The position numbers and the translations under genes are program-made. Source: Microcoleus sp. bin48.metabat.b7b8b9.023 (lineage in GTDB: Bacteria; Cyanobacteriota; Cyanobacteriia; Cyanobacteriales; Microcoleaceae). Taken from it: a stretch of 64,000 nucleotides of DNA. Below the pieces are notes generated by a model. That model was not told the DNA's origin, did no database searches, and worked only from the letters and a program-made list of their open reading frames with translations. Positions 16,213-23,416 of the stretch are shown piece after piece. The stretch's first letter is position 1, and each line of letters begins with the position of its first letter. Where the stretch lies: assembly GCF_013299185.1 (NCBI RefSeq), contig NZ_JAAFKG010000035.1, forward strand, positions 1 to 64,000, written 5' to 3'.

Positions 16213-16966
16213 CTATAGATGCCATCCTCACCTTAATCAATAGTTCATTCAGTGCAACCTTTGCATCAGAATTTGACGGCAAATGACTTGTACTGCTTGC
16301 ATCTTCCAATAGTTTAATCAGCCGATCGCACTCTTGTCGATAAAACTCGATATCAGCATCTTCCAGCACCGATTTTTCCGCCCCGCCCAGCTTTCTCGCA
16401 ATCAAATCGGGAATGTACGACAACTGAAACTTTTCATTTAGCTTCACCAAATTCGCCTCAATTCTCCCCGTTTGCATCAAATGAATCCCAGTCAGCAACA
16501 CCCGAAAAACATACAGCAGCGGTTTCACCCGGCGCGGCCGTTCTTTCTCGAACAATTTCCATTGATTTTGAGCAAAACCGAGATAGTGGTGGCTGTGATG
16601 CTTCGTAATGCAGTTAGAAGCAATGGCTTTTAATTCCTCATGTTCGGGAGTAGTGTAAACGATTAGTGGCGAGTAAAGTTGTTCCAGTACATAGCCGTTG
16701 CGCCGCAACAATAAATCGAAAAACTTCTTAATATCGTGAGTGACTAAATCCAGTTCCAAATTTTCCCGCACCTCAGAAACTTCGATGGTTTCTTGTCCTG
16801 TAATCAATCCGACTACTTCGGGTAACGGCAAAATATGAACTCCCCGCAAATCGAAGTCAGAATCTGCGGAAGGAAAGCCGTATAAGTGCGATCCGCTGAC
16901 AGTCGCAAACAGCAGCGGATAAGGTCGATCGGAGATAATCTTAACTAATTCCGAGATATATTTCAT
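16199..16966 (-). CDS. RlaP-type nucleotidyltransferase (polymerase-beta fold), copy 2
   Basis: A 255-aa protein with the DNA polymerase-beta-type nucleotidyltransferase core: GSHLYGFPSADSDFDLRG near residues 25-42. The two Asp of SDFD and a third acidic residue further on would hold Mg2+. It belongs with the predicted nucleotidyltransferase family PF10127 (RlaP-like), linked by genome context to RNA repair. AGAAGG lies 8 bp before ATG 16966. The adjacent gene upstream is a paralogue. Its last three codons come from the heptamer array. The substrate is unknown. Confidence 0.75.
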   Translation of the reverse strand: MKYISELVKIISDRPYPLLFATVSGSHLYGFPSADSDFDLRGVHILPLPEVVGLITGQETIEVSEVRENLELDLVTHDIKKFFDLLLRRNGYVLEQLYSPLIVYTTPEHEELKAIASNCITKHHSHHYLGFAQNQWKLFEKERPRRVKPLLYVFRVLLTGIHLMQTGRIEANLVKLNEKFQLSYIPDLIARKLGGAEKSVLEDADIEFYRQECDRLIKLLEDASSTSHLPSNSDAKVALNELLIKVRMASIAVDS

Positions 16967-16988
16967 AAATTTTACCTTCTCTAAAAAT

Positions 16989-17049
16989 GGTTCGTAGTGC
17001 GGACTTCAGTCCGCTCAATTGTTGCGGACTGAAGTCCGCACTACGAACC
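16989..17049. repeat. Palindromic repeat, family A
   Basis: Hairpin with arms GGTTCGTAGTGCGGACTTCA and its complement, between the two nucleotidyltransferase genes. The stop codon of the upstream gene (17041-17043) lies inside the right arm. Confidence 0.85.
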
Positions 17050-17985
17050 GATCGCACTTCGGCGTGCTACAATTAAAAATTGATTGGCTTTCTCGTAATT
17101 AGGGCGTTCTGGTAAGGAAGTTGATCCAAAAGCGCGATCGAACTCTGCGTGCAAGCTCAACCGCCAGCGATTCACCTCATCCCAGGGAATTTCTTGGTTG
17201 CGGATTGATAGCAATTGCGATCGATAATCCTGCACCCGCACCGGCACAAACCCCTCCTTAAGTACCGTAATTCCTGATAGTAGCAAGCGAATCAAGTGCA
17301 TCGCGTGCTTCCAGCGAATTTCCCCAGTATTGCGGAGGTCTTGCTCCATTTTTTTAAATTGCGACAAAACGTAACTATTGTAAGTTTGATAAACCAATTG
17401 CGATAGAAAGATTTCGCGAATTTCCAGCAATTCTGCCGCTACCGGAGAAACCGTTTCTACCAAAGGCGTGTACAAACATTCGAGTACATTTGGATTAGCT
17501 TTTAGCGCCAAAATCAGAAACTTTTGCAGTTCCCAATAGCATTCCTGATTTTCCTTGTTTTCCAATTGTTCTGGAATGCCATAAAGCGACCAATGAAGAA
17601 TTGCCGGCGGCTGGTAAATCCCGCGCCTGTCTGTATCAGATTGCTCGTTATCCAAACCGTAAGCTCTAGAACCAACAATGCAGCGGTAAATTACAGAATC
17701 ATAGAGGTTATATTCTGCGAGAAAATCTCCTCCAGAATCCAATCCTTCGCTTTGAAACTGTTTGCGAATGCTGAATTCGTGCCGCCGCAGACTAACTTCT
17801 GTTCCGTCTGGGAGTTTGACTAAATATGCGTGGGAATTGTCCGTAGGCGATTTGACAATCACACCTACTGCTCCTTGTTTCCAAGATTGGTCGCCGCCGG
17901 GTTTTTTGACCTCAATTTTGGTGACAATTTGGGTTCCGGCGGGGACGATTAGGTTGAAATTTTGGGGAATATTGGCATTGGCCAT
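17041..17985 (-). CDS. RlaP-type nucleotidyltransferase, copy 1
   Basis: A 314-aa paralogue of the next gene. An N-terminal SH3-like segment of about 90 residues (GTQIVTKIEVKKPGG, YLVKLPDGTEVSLRRHEF) precedes the nucleotidyltransferase core, with GSRAYGLDNEQSDTDRRGIY at about residues 111-130. The SDTD Asp pair is the likely Mg2+ site. A helical C-terminal domain (WKHAMHLIRLLLSGI) follows. The start ATG 17985 has a GGAGG site. Family knowledge places such enzymes near RNA ligases; RtcB is encoded 14 kb away. The target RNA or nucleotide is unknown. Confidence 0.78.
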   Translation of the reverse strand: MANANIPQNFNLIVPAGTQIVTKIEVKKPGGDQSWKQGAVGVIVKSPTDNSHAYLVKLPDGTEVSLRRHEFSIRKQFQSEGLDSGGDFLAEYNLYDSVIYRCIVGSRAYGLDNEQSDTDRRGIYQPPAILHWSLYGIPEQLENKENQECYWELQKFLILALKANPNVLECLYTPLVETVSPVAAELLEIREIFLSQLVYQTYNSYVLSQFKKMEQDLRNTGEIRWKHAMHLIRLLLSGITVLKEGFVPVRVQDYRSQLLSIRNQEIPWDEVNRWRLSLHAEFDRAFGSTSLPERPNYEKANQFLIVARRSAIGS

Positions 17986-18062
17986 CAGGGAACCTCCGGC
18001 GGGGGCACGAGTTACAATTTTAGTGTAGCATAGATGTAGTATAAAGGAAAGGGGGTTTTGGG

Positions 18063-18102
18063 CGATCGCGCCTTCCTGTTGTCCAGCACGCTCAATAACT
18101 CT
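18063..18102 (-). pseudogene. Second copy of the restriction-endonuclease 3' end
   Basis: About 40 bp read on the minus strand as AGAGTTATTGAGCGTGCTGG and onward. It is nearly identical to the endonuclease end at about 19705-19744 and encodes RVIERAGQQEGAIA against RVIERAGQQEGVIA. The fragment sits downstream of the truncated DUF4926 gene and has no start of its own. It marks an old duplication or recombination junction. Confidence 0.6.
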
Positions 18103-18229
18103 TCAATAACGCTGCACCATCAGCCAACAGTTCAACCACTGTTCCAACTTGTGTGCCCCAGAGATTGTATTCAGGAATATCAACTGTCAAAGCAACAACA
18201 TTGAGTAGTTTAATTGTATTCTTTACCAC
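18092..18229 (-). CDS. Truncated DUF4926 protein
   Basis: A 45-aa frame starting at GTG 18229 with a strong GGAGG site just upstream, inside the 3' end of the methyltransferase gene. LNVVALTVDIPEYNLWGTQ followed by VGTVVELL is the start of the small DUF4926 family, whose members are usually about 70-80 aa. The frame stops early (LLKSY) where the DNA changes into a copy of the restriction-endonuclease 3' end (about 18063-18102). So the gene has probably lost its C-terminus by recombination. Confidence 0.6.
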   Translation of the reverse strand: MVKNTIKLLNVVALTVDIPEYNLWGTQVGTVVELLADGAALLKSY

Positions 18230-19691
18230 TTTTGTCACCTCCAGATACTACATTAGATTTGCGATTCAGCAGATCTAGATTCAGACAATTCAAGACACTA
18301 GATTTGATCGGACGCTTTTCATCCCAAAATACGATCGCAGAATAAAAATTAATTGCAGCCGATGAATTTAAAAGCTGAAAAGTTTGACGTGCAACTTCCT
18401 CGTTGTCAAAGCTGAGAAAGTAAACAGTATCATCAAAAACTACAGGTTTATTAGCTATTTCATTAATTAATCTGAACTCCAATTTTTTATAAAGCCCGCC
18501 GATCGCAATTTTCCAAGGCTTGAAAGTATAATCACCTACTCCGAAAATCGAAAATCTAGGGTTGTTTTGATAAATTTTGCTTTTTCTATTATCTAGATAT
18601 TGCCCGCTTTGCTCCAGATATCTCCAGGTTTTAGGAGCTATATCTTTGATATTTTTCGTTGATTCCCCGATTGTTTTTTGAGTAATCAGCATATAGCGAT
18701 CGGTAGCATTAATTCGATTTTGAGCAACACCAGATCCTTTGATCATTGGAAACAGATAAGTTTCCTCAATATCGGCAACTTCTCCCAACGTATTTACAAA
18801 ATAATTATCAATTTTCCGAAATTCCATTACACTAGAACAGTCGTGCTTTACACCCGATCGCCATTTTGTCCCTGAATCCACCGCATATAGATCTCTCAAT
18901 TTACTGAAAGCATCTATATCCTTAACCAGCAGATTGTTGTGATATCCAATTCGGTGACAGTTTGAACTTTCCAAACTGCTAAATACATCACAGAAGTAGT
19001 TTCGTGAATGAGCATCAAATTTGCAGAATAACAAACAAGCATCAACATTTGCATCAAAATATTTTTTAGCATCTATTGTGTAAGTTGCACAGTGAGCGAG
19101 ATGCAGTTTTTGAGAATGAAGGTAATTCAATAACTTTCTGGCTGTCGAAGTCTTGCAAAGCATCGCCAAATCGGCATCGCGTTTTTGCAGCCATTGCACC
19201 GCCTGAATCAGCATCCATTCTGAGATATCGAAGTTACTCTTACCTGTGAGAGCATCTAAGCCTTTGTGATTTTGAAAGTTGTTTTTTTTAGGTAAATTTT
19301 CGCTGTGAATAGTTCCTTGTTTCGAGTTTGTCACCCAAGGAAAGTTGCCAAGTATGAGCAGTCTATCGGTGCAGTGGCTAACTAAGGATTCCCAATCGAA
19401 TTGAAAGAAATCTCCGTGGAAAATATCACATCTCTCATCCTGAAATAATTGGTTATTAAGTCTAATTTGTGTTAAGTAATTTTGATTTATGTCAACTCCG
19501 ATAATCTTGGCTGCGGATGGAAATGAACGTGCAGCAGCTTGAATAAAATTACCGACACCGCAGGTGGGTTCAATTATGGTGTTTGGATTGACATTAAGTT
19601 CTACTAATTTTCGACACACCATCTCGGCTAATGCCGGCGGTGTCTGAAAATCGCCGTATTCTAGTTTTGTTTTGCGATCTTTGGAACTCAT
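18210..19691 (-). CDS. Type II DNA adenine methyltransferase
   Basis: A 493-aa N6-adenine DNA methyltransferase, the modification half of a type II system. The N-terminal EYGDFQTPPALAEMV segment and SAM motif I IEPTCGVGNF (residues about 40-49) are followed by the catalytic motif IV as LGNFPWVTN, an NFPW form of NPPY/W. The C-terminal half would be the target-recognition domain (WRSGVKHDCSSVMEFRK, SIFGVGDYTFKPWKIAIGG). Its ATG overlaps the endonuclease stop by ATGA. The recognition sequence cannot be read from the protein. Confidence 0.88.
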   Translation of the reverse strand: MSSKDRKTKLEYGDFQTPPALAEMVCRKLVELNVNPNTIIEPTCGVGNFIQAAARSFPSAAKIIGVDINQNYLTQIRLNNQLFQDERCDIFHGDFFQFDWESLVSHCTDRLLILGNFPWVTNSKQGTIHSENLPKKNNFQNHKGLDALTGKSNFDISEWMLIQAVQWLQKRDADLAMLCKTSTARKLLNYLHSQKLHLAHCATYTIDAKKYFDANVDACLLFCKFDAHSRNYFCDVFSSLESSNCHRIGYHNNLLVKDIDAFSKLRDLYAVDSGTKWRSGVKHDCSSVMEFRKIDNYFVNTLGEVADIEETYLFPMIKGSGVAQNRINATDRYMLITQKTIGESTKNIKDIAPKTWRYLEQSGQYLDNRKSKIYQNNPRFSIFGVGDYTFKPWKIAIGGLYKKLEFRLINEIANKPVVFDDTVYFLSFDNEEVARQTFQLLNSSAAINFYSAIVFWDEKRPIKSSVLNCLNLDLLNRKSNVVSGGDKSGKEYN

Positions 19692-20272
19692 CGGTTAGAT
19701 TTATAAACTGCGATAACGCCTTCCTGTTGTCCAGCGCGCTCAATGACTCTGCCATACTGAAGTCTCCATTGCAACGCATTAGAAATAGTCAAAAACCCTT
19801 GCAATGGTGGATTTCTCAGTATTTCATCTGCAATGTTACCTGCTTCAATTTCGTCAACAGGTAGATTTTTGTCAAACATGAAAGCTAGCAAATCATCTTT
19901 ATTGCCTTCGTTATCTAAAATATTGCGAATTCCACGAGTCATTTGAAAATCTGCTGTTCTTTCGGCACTCACGTAAATTGTATGCAAAATATTCAGCGTT
20001 GCAGTTCGGAGCGTACTGTTGTCTGTCTTTTCATAAACAAATATAATCAGTGAATATCCCAGCCCAAAAATCTTTTGCCTTGCAGATTTGAAAGGACATG
20101 ACGACTGCGGTTGCCTAACGCTTGTTACTTTCACGTCAACCAATATCCCTGGGAAATCGATGCCACTTGCTGAATTGCCATCTATAAATTCATATTGCTG
20201 CTTGAGATAGAGTCTGAACTTTTGCTCCAAATATGTTCCAACAGCCTTTCCGTCTGTGATGCCATAAAGCAA
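19688..20272 (-). CDS. Type II restriction endonuclease, 5' end lost
   Basis: A PD-(D/E)xK-type endonuclease paired with the methyltransferase. The core GIDFPGILVDVKVTS gives D...DxK, followed by QPQSSCPFKSARQKIFGLG. The in-frame start is only a TTG at 20272. Homology-like sequence continues upstream (SEAAIFSAAESQHPEPLLYG) without a start codon until a TGA at about 20344-20346, inside a MITE at 20325-20452. So the native start appears to have been replaced by the MITE. About 20-25 N-terminal residues are missing, or expressed only from a weak start. Activity is doubtful. Confidence 0.75.
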   Translation of the reverse strand: MLYGITDGKAVGTYLEQKFRLYLKQQYEFIDGNSASGIDFPGILVDVKVTSVRQPQSSCPFKSARQKIFGLGYSLIIFVYEKTDNSTLRTATLNILHTIYVSAERTADFQMTRGIRNILDNEGNKDDLLAFMFDKNLPVDEIEAGNIADEILRNPPLQGFLTISNALQWRLQYGRVIERAGQQEGVIAVYKSNR

Positions 20273-20324
20273 AGGTTCCGGGTGTTGAGACTCGGCGGCT
20301 GAGAATATTGCGGCCTCAGAACAA

Positions 20325-20452
20325 AGAATTTCGGCGTTGCTTAATCATGGTATGAAAAAAATAAGTTTAAAATCCAAAACCTTTGTGGATACTGGTTTCT
20401 ATGACAGACCTATTTAGCCTTTCATACCGTAAATCAGCAACGCCGAATTTCT
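20325..20452. mobile_element. MITE of about 128 bp with about 30-bp inverted ends
   Basis: The left end AGAATTTCGGCGTTGCTTAA (then TCATGGTATGAAA) and the reverse complement of the right end, AGAAATTCGGCGTTGCTGAT (then TTACGGTATGAAA), match over about 30 bp. The interior is AT-rich and non-coding. No clear target duplication is visible. It lies exactly where the endonuclease start should be. Confidence 0.7.
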
Positions 20453-20564
20453 ACGGTCAGACTTGTCATATAGCGAGCCTTGCAGAATTTGTGAACATAT
20501 ACTTTCAATGAACGTTGGTAAGTTAGGGTGCGGTTCGATCTCTATTTATCAGTGTCCTAAGTTA

Positions 20565-20738
20565 TCAATACTTCGGACAGTTTTTCAACGACTCTGTAAG
20601 CGTTACAGCGTAAGCCCTGGCATTTTTAATGTTTTTTTGAAAGTCAGGGCTAGACTCAAACATTGAAAAAATACTCATCCCTATAGCCATCAAGGGTTTG
20701 AGATACTCGATTAGATCTAAAAATGTCCGAAGTATTGA
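20565..20738. mobile_element. MITE of 174 bp with 5-bp target duplication
   Basis: Terminal inverted repeats TCAATACTTCGGACA...TGTCCGAAGTATTGA (about 20 bp) bound a 174-bp non-coding element. AGTTA occurs directly outside both ends (20560-20564 and 20739-20743), a clean 5-bp target-site duplication. The short frame at 20463-20666 crosses its edge and is not a gene. Confidence 0.85.
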
Positions 20739-20779
20739 AGTTATATCATGTTTAGTATAACTCCCAAGTTCCCGAATTT

Positions 20780-20893
20780 ATGCAGAATCAGGTTTTTTAT
20801 CAGCCGCCCCAGGTTACAATTGAGAGGTTGGTGAAGTTAGAGTATATTATCGGAATAAAAGTGCGGGAGTTGATTAGTTTTATCGATCGATGA
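20780..20893 (+). CDS. Small ORF upstream of hicA
   Basis: A 37-aa frame (start MQNQVFYQPPQVTIERLVKL, end ELISFIDR) ending 3 bp before the hicA ATG. The sequence looks protein-like and amphipathic, but no family is recognised and no good ribosome binding site is seen. It may be the remnant of a longer gene cut by the MITE, or a leader peptide. Confidence 0.3.
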   Translation: MQNQVFYQPPQVTIERLVKLEYIIGIKVRELISFIDR

Positions 20894-20896
20894 AAA

Positions 20897-21091
20897 ATGA
20901 AAGTTAGAGAAGTTATTAAAATGTTAGAAGATGATGGTTGGTATCTAGCTAGAACAAGGGGCAGTCACCGTCAATTCAAACACCCAGAAAAGGCTGGAAC
21001 TGTAACTGTGTCAGGTAATTTAGGCGTTGATATGCCAATTGGTACGCTTAAAAGTGTTTTGCGGCAATCTCAACTAGGGGAGGAAGATTAA
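20897..21091 (+). CDS. hicA: HicA mRNA-interferase toxin
   Basis: A 64-aa dsRBD-like HicA toxin that cleaves mRNA when free of HicB. The fold markers are VREVIKMLEDDGWYLARTRGSHRQFKHP, where the His of RGSH is catalytic, then TVTVSG and the C-terminal MPIGTLKSVLRQ helix. The length is normal and the frame intact. The stop overlaps the hicB start (TAATG), the usual coupled arrangement. Confidence 0.93.
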   Translation: MKVREVIKMLEDDGWYLARTRGSHRQFKHPEKAGTVTVSGNLGVDMPIGTLKSVLRQSQLGEED

Positions 21092-21297
21092 TGCGTTATG
21101 CTGTTGTAATTGAAAAAGGTGAAACTAGCTACGGTGCGTATGTTCCTGATTTACCCGGATGTGTAGCTGTGGCTGAAAGTTTAGAAGAGGTGAGAAATTT
21201 AATTAAAGAGGCGATCGCATTTCATATTGAAGGACTGCAAGAGGATGCTTTTCCGATTCCCGAACCTGTTTCTATTTGCGAATATGTTGAAGCTTAA
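21091..21297 (+). CDS. hicB: HicB antitoxin
   Basis: A 68-aa HicB of the short class: MRYAVVIEKGETSYGAYVPD, LPGCVAVAESLEEVRNLIKE and AIAFHIEGLQEDAFPIPEP. The partial RNase-H-like fold blocks the HicA active site. No C-terminal DNA-binding domain is present, so autoregulation would need HicA or another factor. A HIP1-type site lies within the coding sequence. Confidence 0.93.
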   Translation: MRYAVVIEKGETSYGAYVPDLPGCVAVAESLEEVRNLIKEAIAFHIEGLQEDAFPIPEPVSICEYVEA

Positions 21298-21386
21298 GAA
21301 TCTGACGGTGGTTGAAACCGCGCAAGAGTCAAACTAAGTCCGCCTGCATGAACTCAGAAATAAGACCGATAGGATAAAGTTTTTTA

Positions 21387-21458
<72 letters not shown>

Positions 21459-21586
21459 GCAGATAGACATCATAACATACTGACTCCCCATTAGCAACTA
21501 AAATTTCCCAAAAAATTCAGCCGCTAGTTTCGGAGTGAAAATTCGACACAATGTGCGATCGCCCAATTGTCGATCGCACCTCACCA

Positions 21587-21799
21587 TCAATCAACCACCC
21601 ACCAACCCGCCGCAGGGCCAACAAACCGCACCGTCACCCACCAAGCTACCAACAGACTAATCCCGATCCAGCTTCCGCGAGATGTCCACTTCAAAAAATC
21701 GTCGCTTTGGGTTTTGGTGATCGGCAGCCAGGGATAGATACGCTCTTCTTGTCCGAACTTGTCCCCGATCGCCTCTTTGCGTCGTTTAGATTCGCCCAT
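21587..21799 (-). CDS. DUF2839 small membrane protein
   Basis: A 70-aa cyanobacterial protein of the DUF2839 family. The highly charged N-terminus GESKRRKEAIGDKFGQEERI is followed by YPWLPITKTQ and one transmembrane helix, SWIGISLLVAWWVTVRFVG. It is probably a thylakoid or plasma-membrane small protein of unknown function. It stands alone between the tRNA gene and the helicase-like gene. Confidence 0.85.
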   Translation of the reverse strand: MGESKRRKEAIGDKFGQEERIYPWLPITKTQSDDFLKWTSRGSWIGISLLVAWWVTVRFVGPAAGWWVVD

Positions 21800-21864
21800 A
21801 ATTTTTGTCTGCTAAATTTAGATTTCAATTCGATAACCACCAAATTATAGGCCAACAGGTCATC

Positions 21865-23394
21865 TCAAGCCTGCGTCAACCAAGTCGTATCCAAATAATC
21901 AATCCTCGCAAACGGACTCAACGCCGCTAAAATTTGCTGCCCGTAACTGCGGTGAATCACCCTGCTGTCAAAAATCGCTACCACCCCCTGACGCTCGCGC
22001 ACAGGTGCGATCGCCCGCTGCAACTCATTCAACGCCGCCGGCAACAAATACAACCGAAACCAATCCCTCCGCTGCTCCTTATAAAAAGCCACACGCGCCG
22101 TCACCAAAGGATTTTCTAAAGAAGGTAGCGGCAAAGTCGCGATCGCCAGCAAGTGAGGTGCACTCAACTCCCCCTGATGTTGCCGCCAAAACTCCCACCC
22201 AGTCACCAAAATCGCATTCTCGCCCACCTCGGTTTTTTCCACCTGCACCCGAGAACCGAACTCAGAAGCCAAAATCGCCGCCATCCGAGCCTTCAGCGGT
22301 ACATCCCCCACAATCAGCACCGTTAAACCCGCCACCGACGCACTCATCAACAACAAAGTCCGAATTTCTTCCATTAAAACACCCTGAAATTCCGGCGTAT
22401 TCGGCAGCGGCAGCCAGTTCGGAATGTACAGTTGAATTAACTCGTTTTGTCGATCGGGCGAAAACTTCACACTCGTCAACTCAGGCAATCCCATCATTTG
22501 CCGGAAGATCGGAGCCTTCTGTTCCACATCCACCGCCCCACCAATCAACACCACAGGCACAGCAGACCAAATTTTGCTTAAAACATCAGCCACCTGCACC
22601 GGCGCGCAGAATAGCGAAAATGACCCAGCAGAGCGATGAATTTGCGCCCACCGCAGTCTGCCGTTGGTGTTCCACCGCTGCCAAAAATTGCTCCAAGCAG
22701 GCGGAATCCCAGGGTTTTGCTCGATCGTTTCAAACAGCCCTTGCAAAATATTTTGCTCTGCGGTTTCTAGCAAATAGCACTCGTCTGGTTTAGCTGGATG
22801 CTGAAACACAGCCCGCGTTAGCAACACTCGCGCTTGTCGGATCTCATCCGCCAGCATTGGCTCAGATTCCATTAAATCATTCCAATGGGCCGGTGCCAAA
22901 CCCACCGTCAATTGCTGCCGCGTCCAAACTTCCAAATCATCCACACCGTCGATAATTGTCGGAATATTGCTGTGAAGTTCCGAATTTCCCGTCAAGCGCG
23001 CCGCCAGCCAAGACTGCGGATCTGCTAGCATCAACCCCCGTCCAGCGGCATTATGGGAATAAATCTCGATCCTCTTCGAGGGCTTCGCTAACGGCCTTTC
23101 AGTTTGCAGCCACTCTTGCAATCGCGGAATTTCCACCTCCTGCAAATGTTCCAGCAGCGGTGTCGGCGCCACTAAAATCACCGGATCCGGCCACATCAAA
23201 ATTGGCATCAAATAGCTGACTCGATATCGCTGTCGGTAAGCCGATGCCGGCAGCCCAGTTTGGATCAGAGCGCTCCGCCCCAAGCGCAAAGCCCGCGCCA
23301 CCAGTCGCGCCATCGTTAAATGGTGGGGCCAGTGCGGCTCGGAGTGCGATCGCAAAAAGCGGAGCAGCGAATTATGGACTTCTACCTCAATCAA
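21865..23394 (-). CDS. DinG/XPD-like helicase-family protein, degenerate
   Basis: A 509-aa protein whose C-terminal half resembles the second RecA domain of DinG/XPD helicases (LLLMSASVAGLTVL, then REQ-like YKEQRRDWFRLYLLPAALNELQRAIAPVRERQGVVAIFD). The N-terminal part has ALIQTGLP where Walker A should be and lacks GxGKT. So ATP hydrolysis by the normal mechanism is doubtful. Such ATP-dependent-helicase-like proteins occur across cyanobacteria. The start is TTG 23394, the first start after an in-frame stop; MARLV downstream is the nearest ATG. The role is unknown. Confidence 0.7.
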   Translation of the reverse strand: MIEVEVHNSLLRFLRSHSEPHWPHHLTMARLVARALRLGRSALIQTGLPASAYRQRYRVSYLMPILMWPDPVILVAPTPLLEHLQEVEIPRLQEWLQTERPLAKPSKRIEIYSHNAAGRGLMLADPQSWLAARLTGNSELHSNIPTIIDGVDDLEVWTRQQLTVGLAPAHWNDLMESEPMLADEIRQARVLLTRAVFQHPAKPDECYLLETAEQNILQGLFETIEQNPGIPPAWSNFWQRWNTNGRLRWAQIHRSAGSFSLFCAPVQVADVLSKIWSAVPVVLIGGAVDVEQKAPIFRQMMGLPELTSVKFSPDRQNELIQLYIPNWLPLPNTPEFQGVLMEEIRTLLLMSASVAGLTVLIVGDVPLKARMAAILASEFGSRVQVEKTEVGENAILVTGWEFWRQHQGELSAPHLLAIATLPLPSLENPLVTARVAFYKEQRRDWFRLYLLPAALNELQRAIAPVRERQGVVAIFDSRVIHRSYGQQILAALSPFARIDYLDTTWLTQA

Positions 23395-23416
23395 TCGATT
23401 TCACTGTTGATATTTA

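Noticed and set aside
20463-20666. 67-codon ORF between the two MITEs
   Set aside because: It crosses the edge of the second MITE and shows no motif.
22005-22793. 262-codon plus-strand ORF opposite the helicase-like gene
   Set aside because: It is Pro/Ser-rich, shows no domain, and the opposite frame has clear family motifs.
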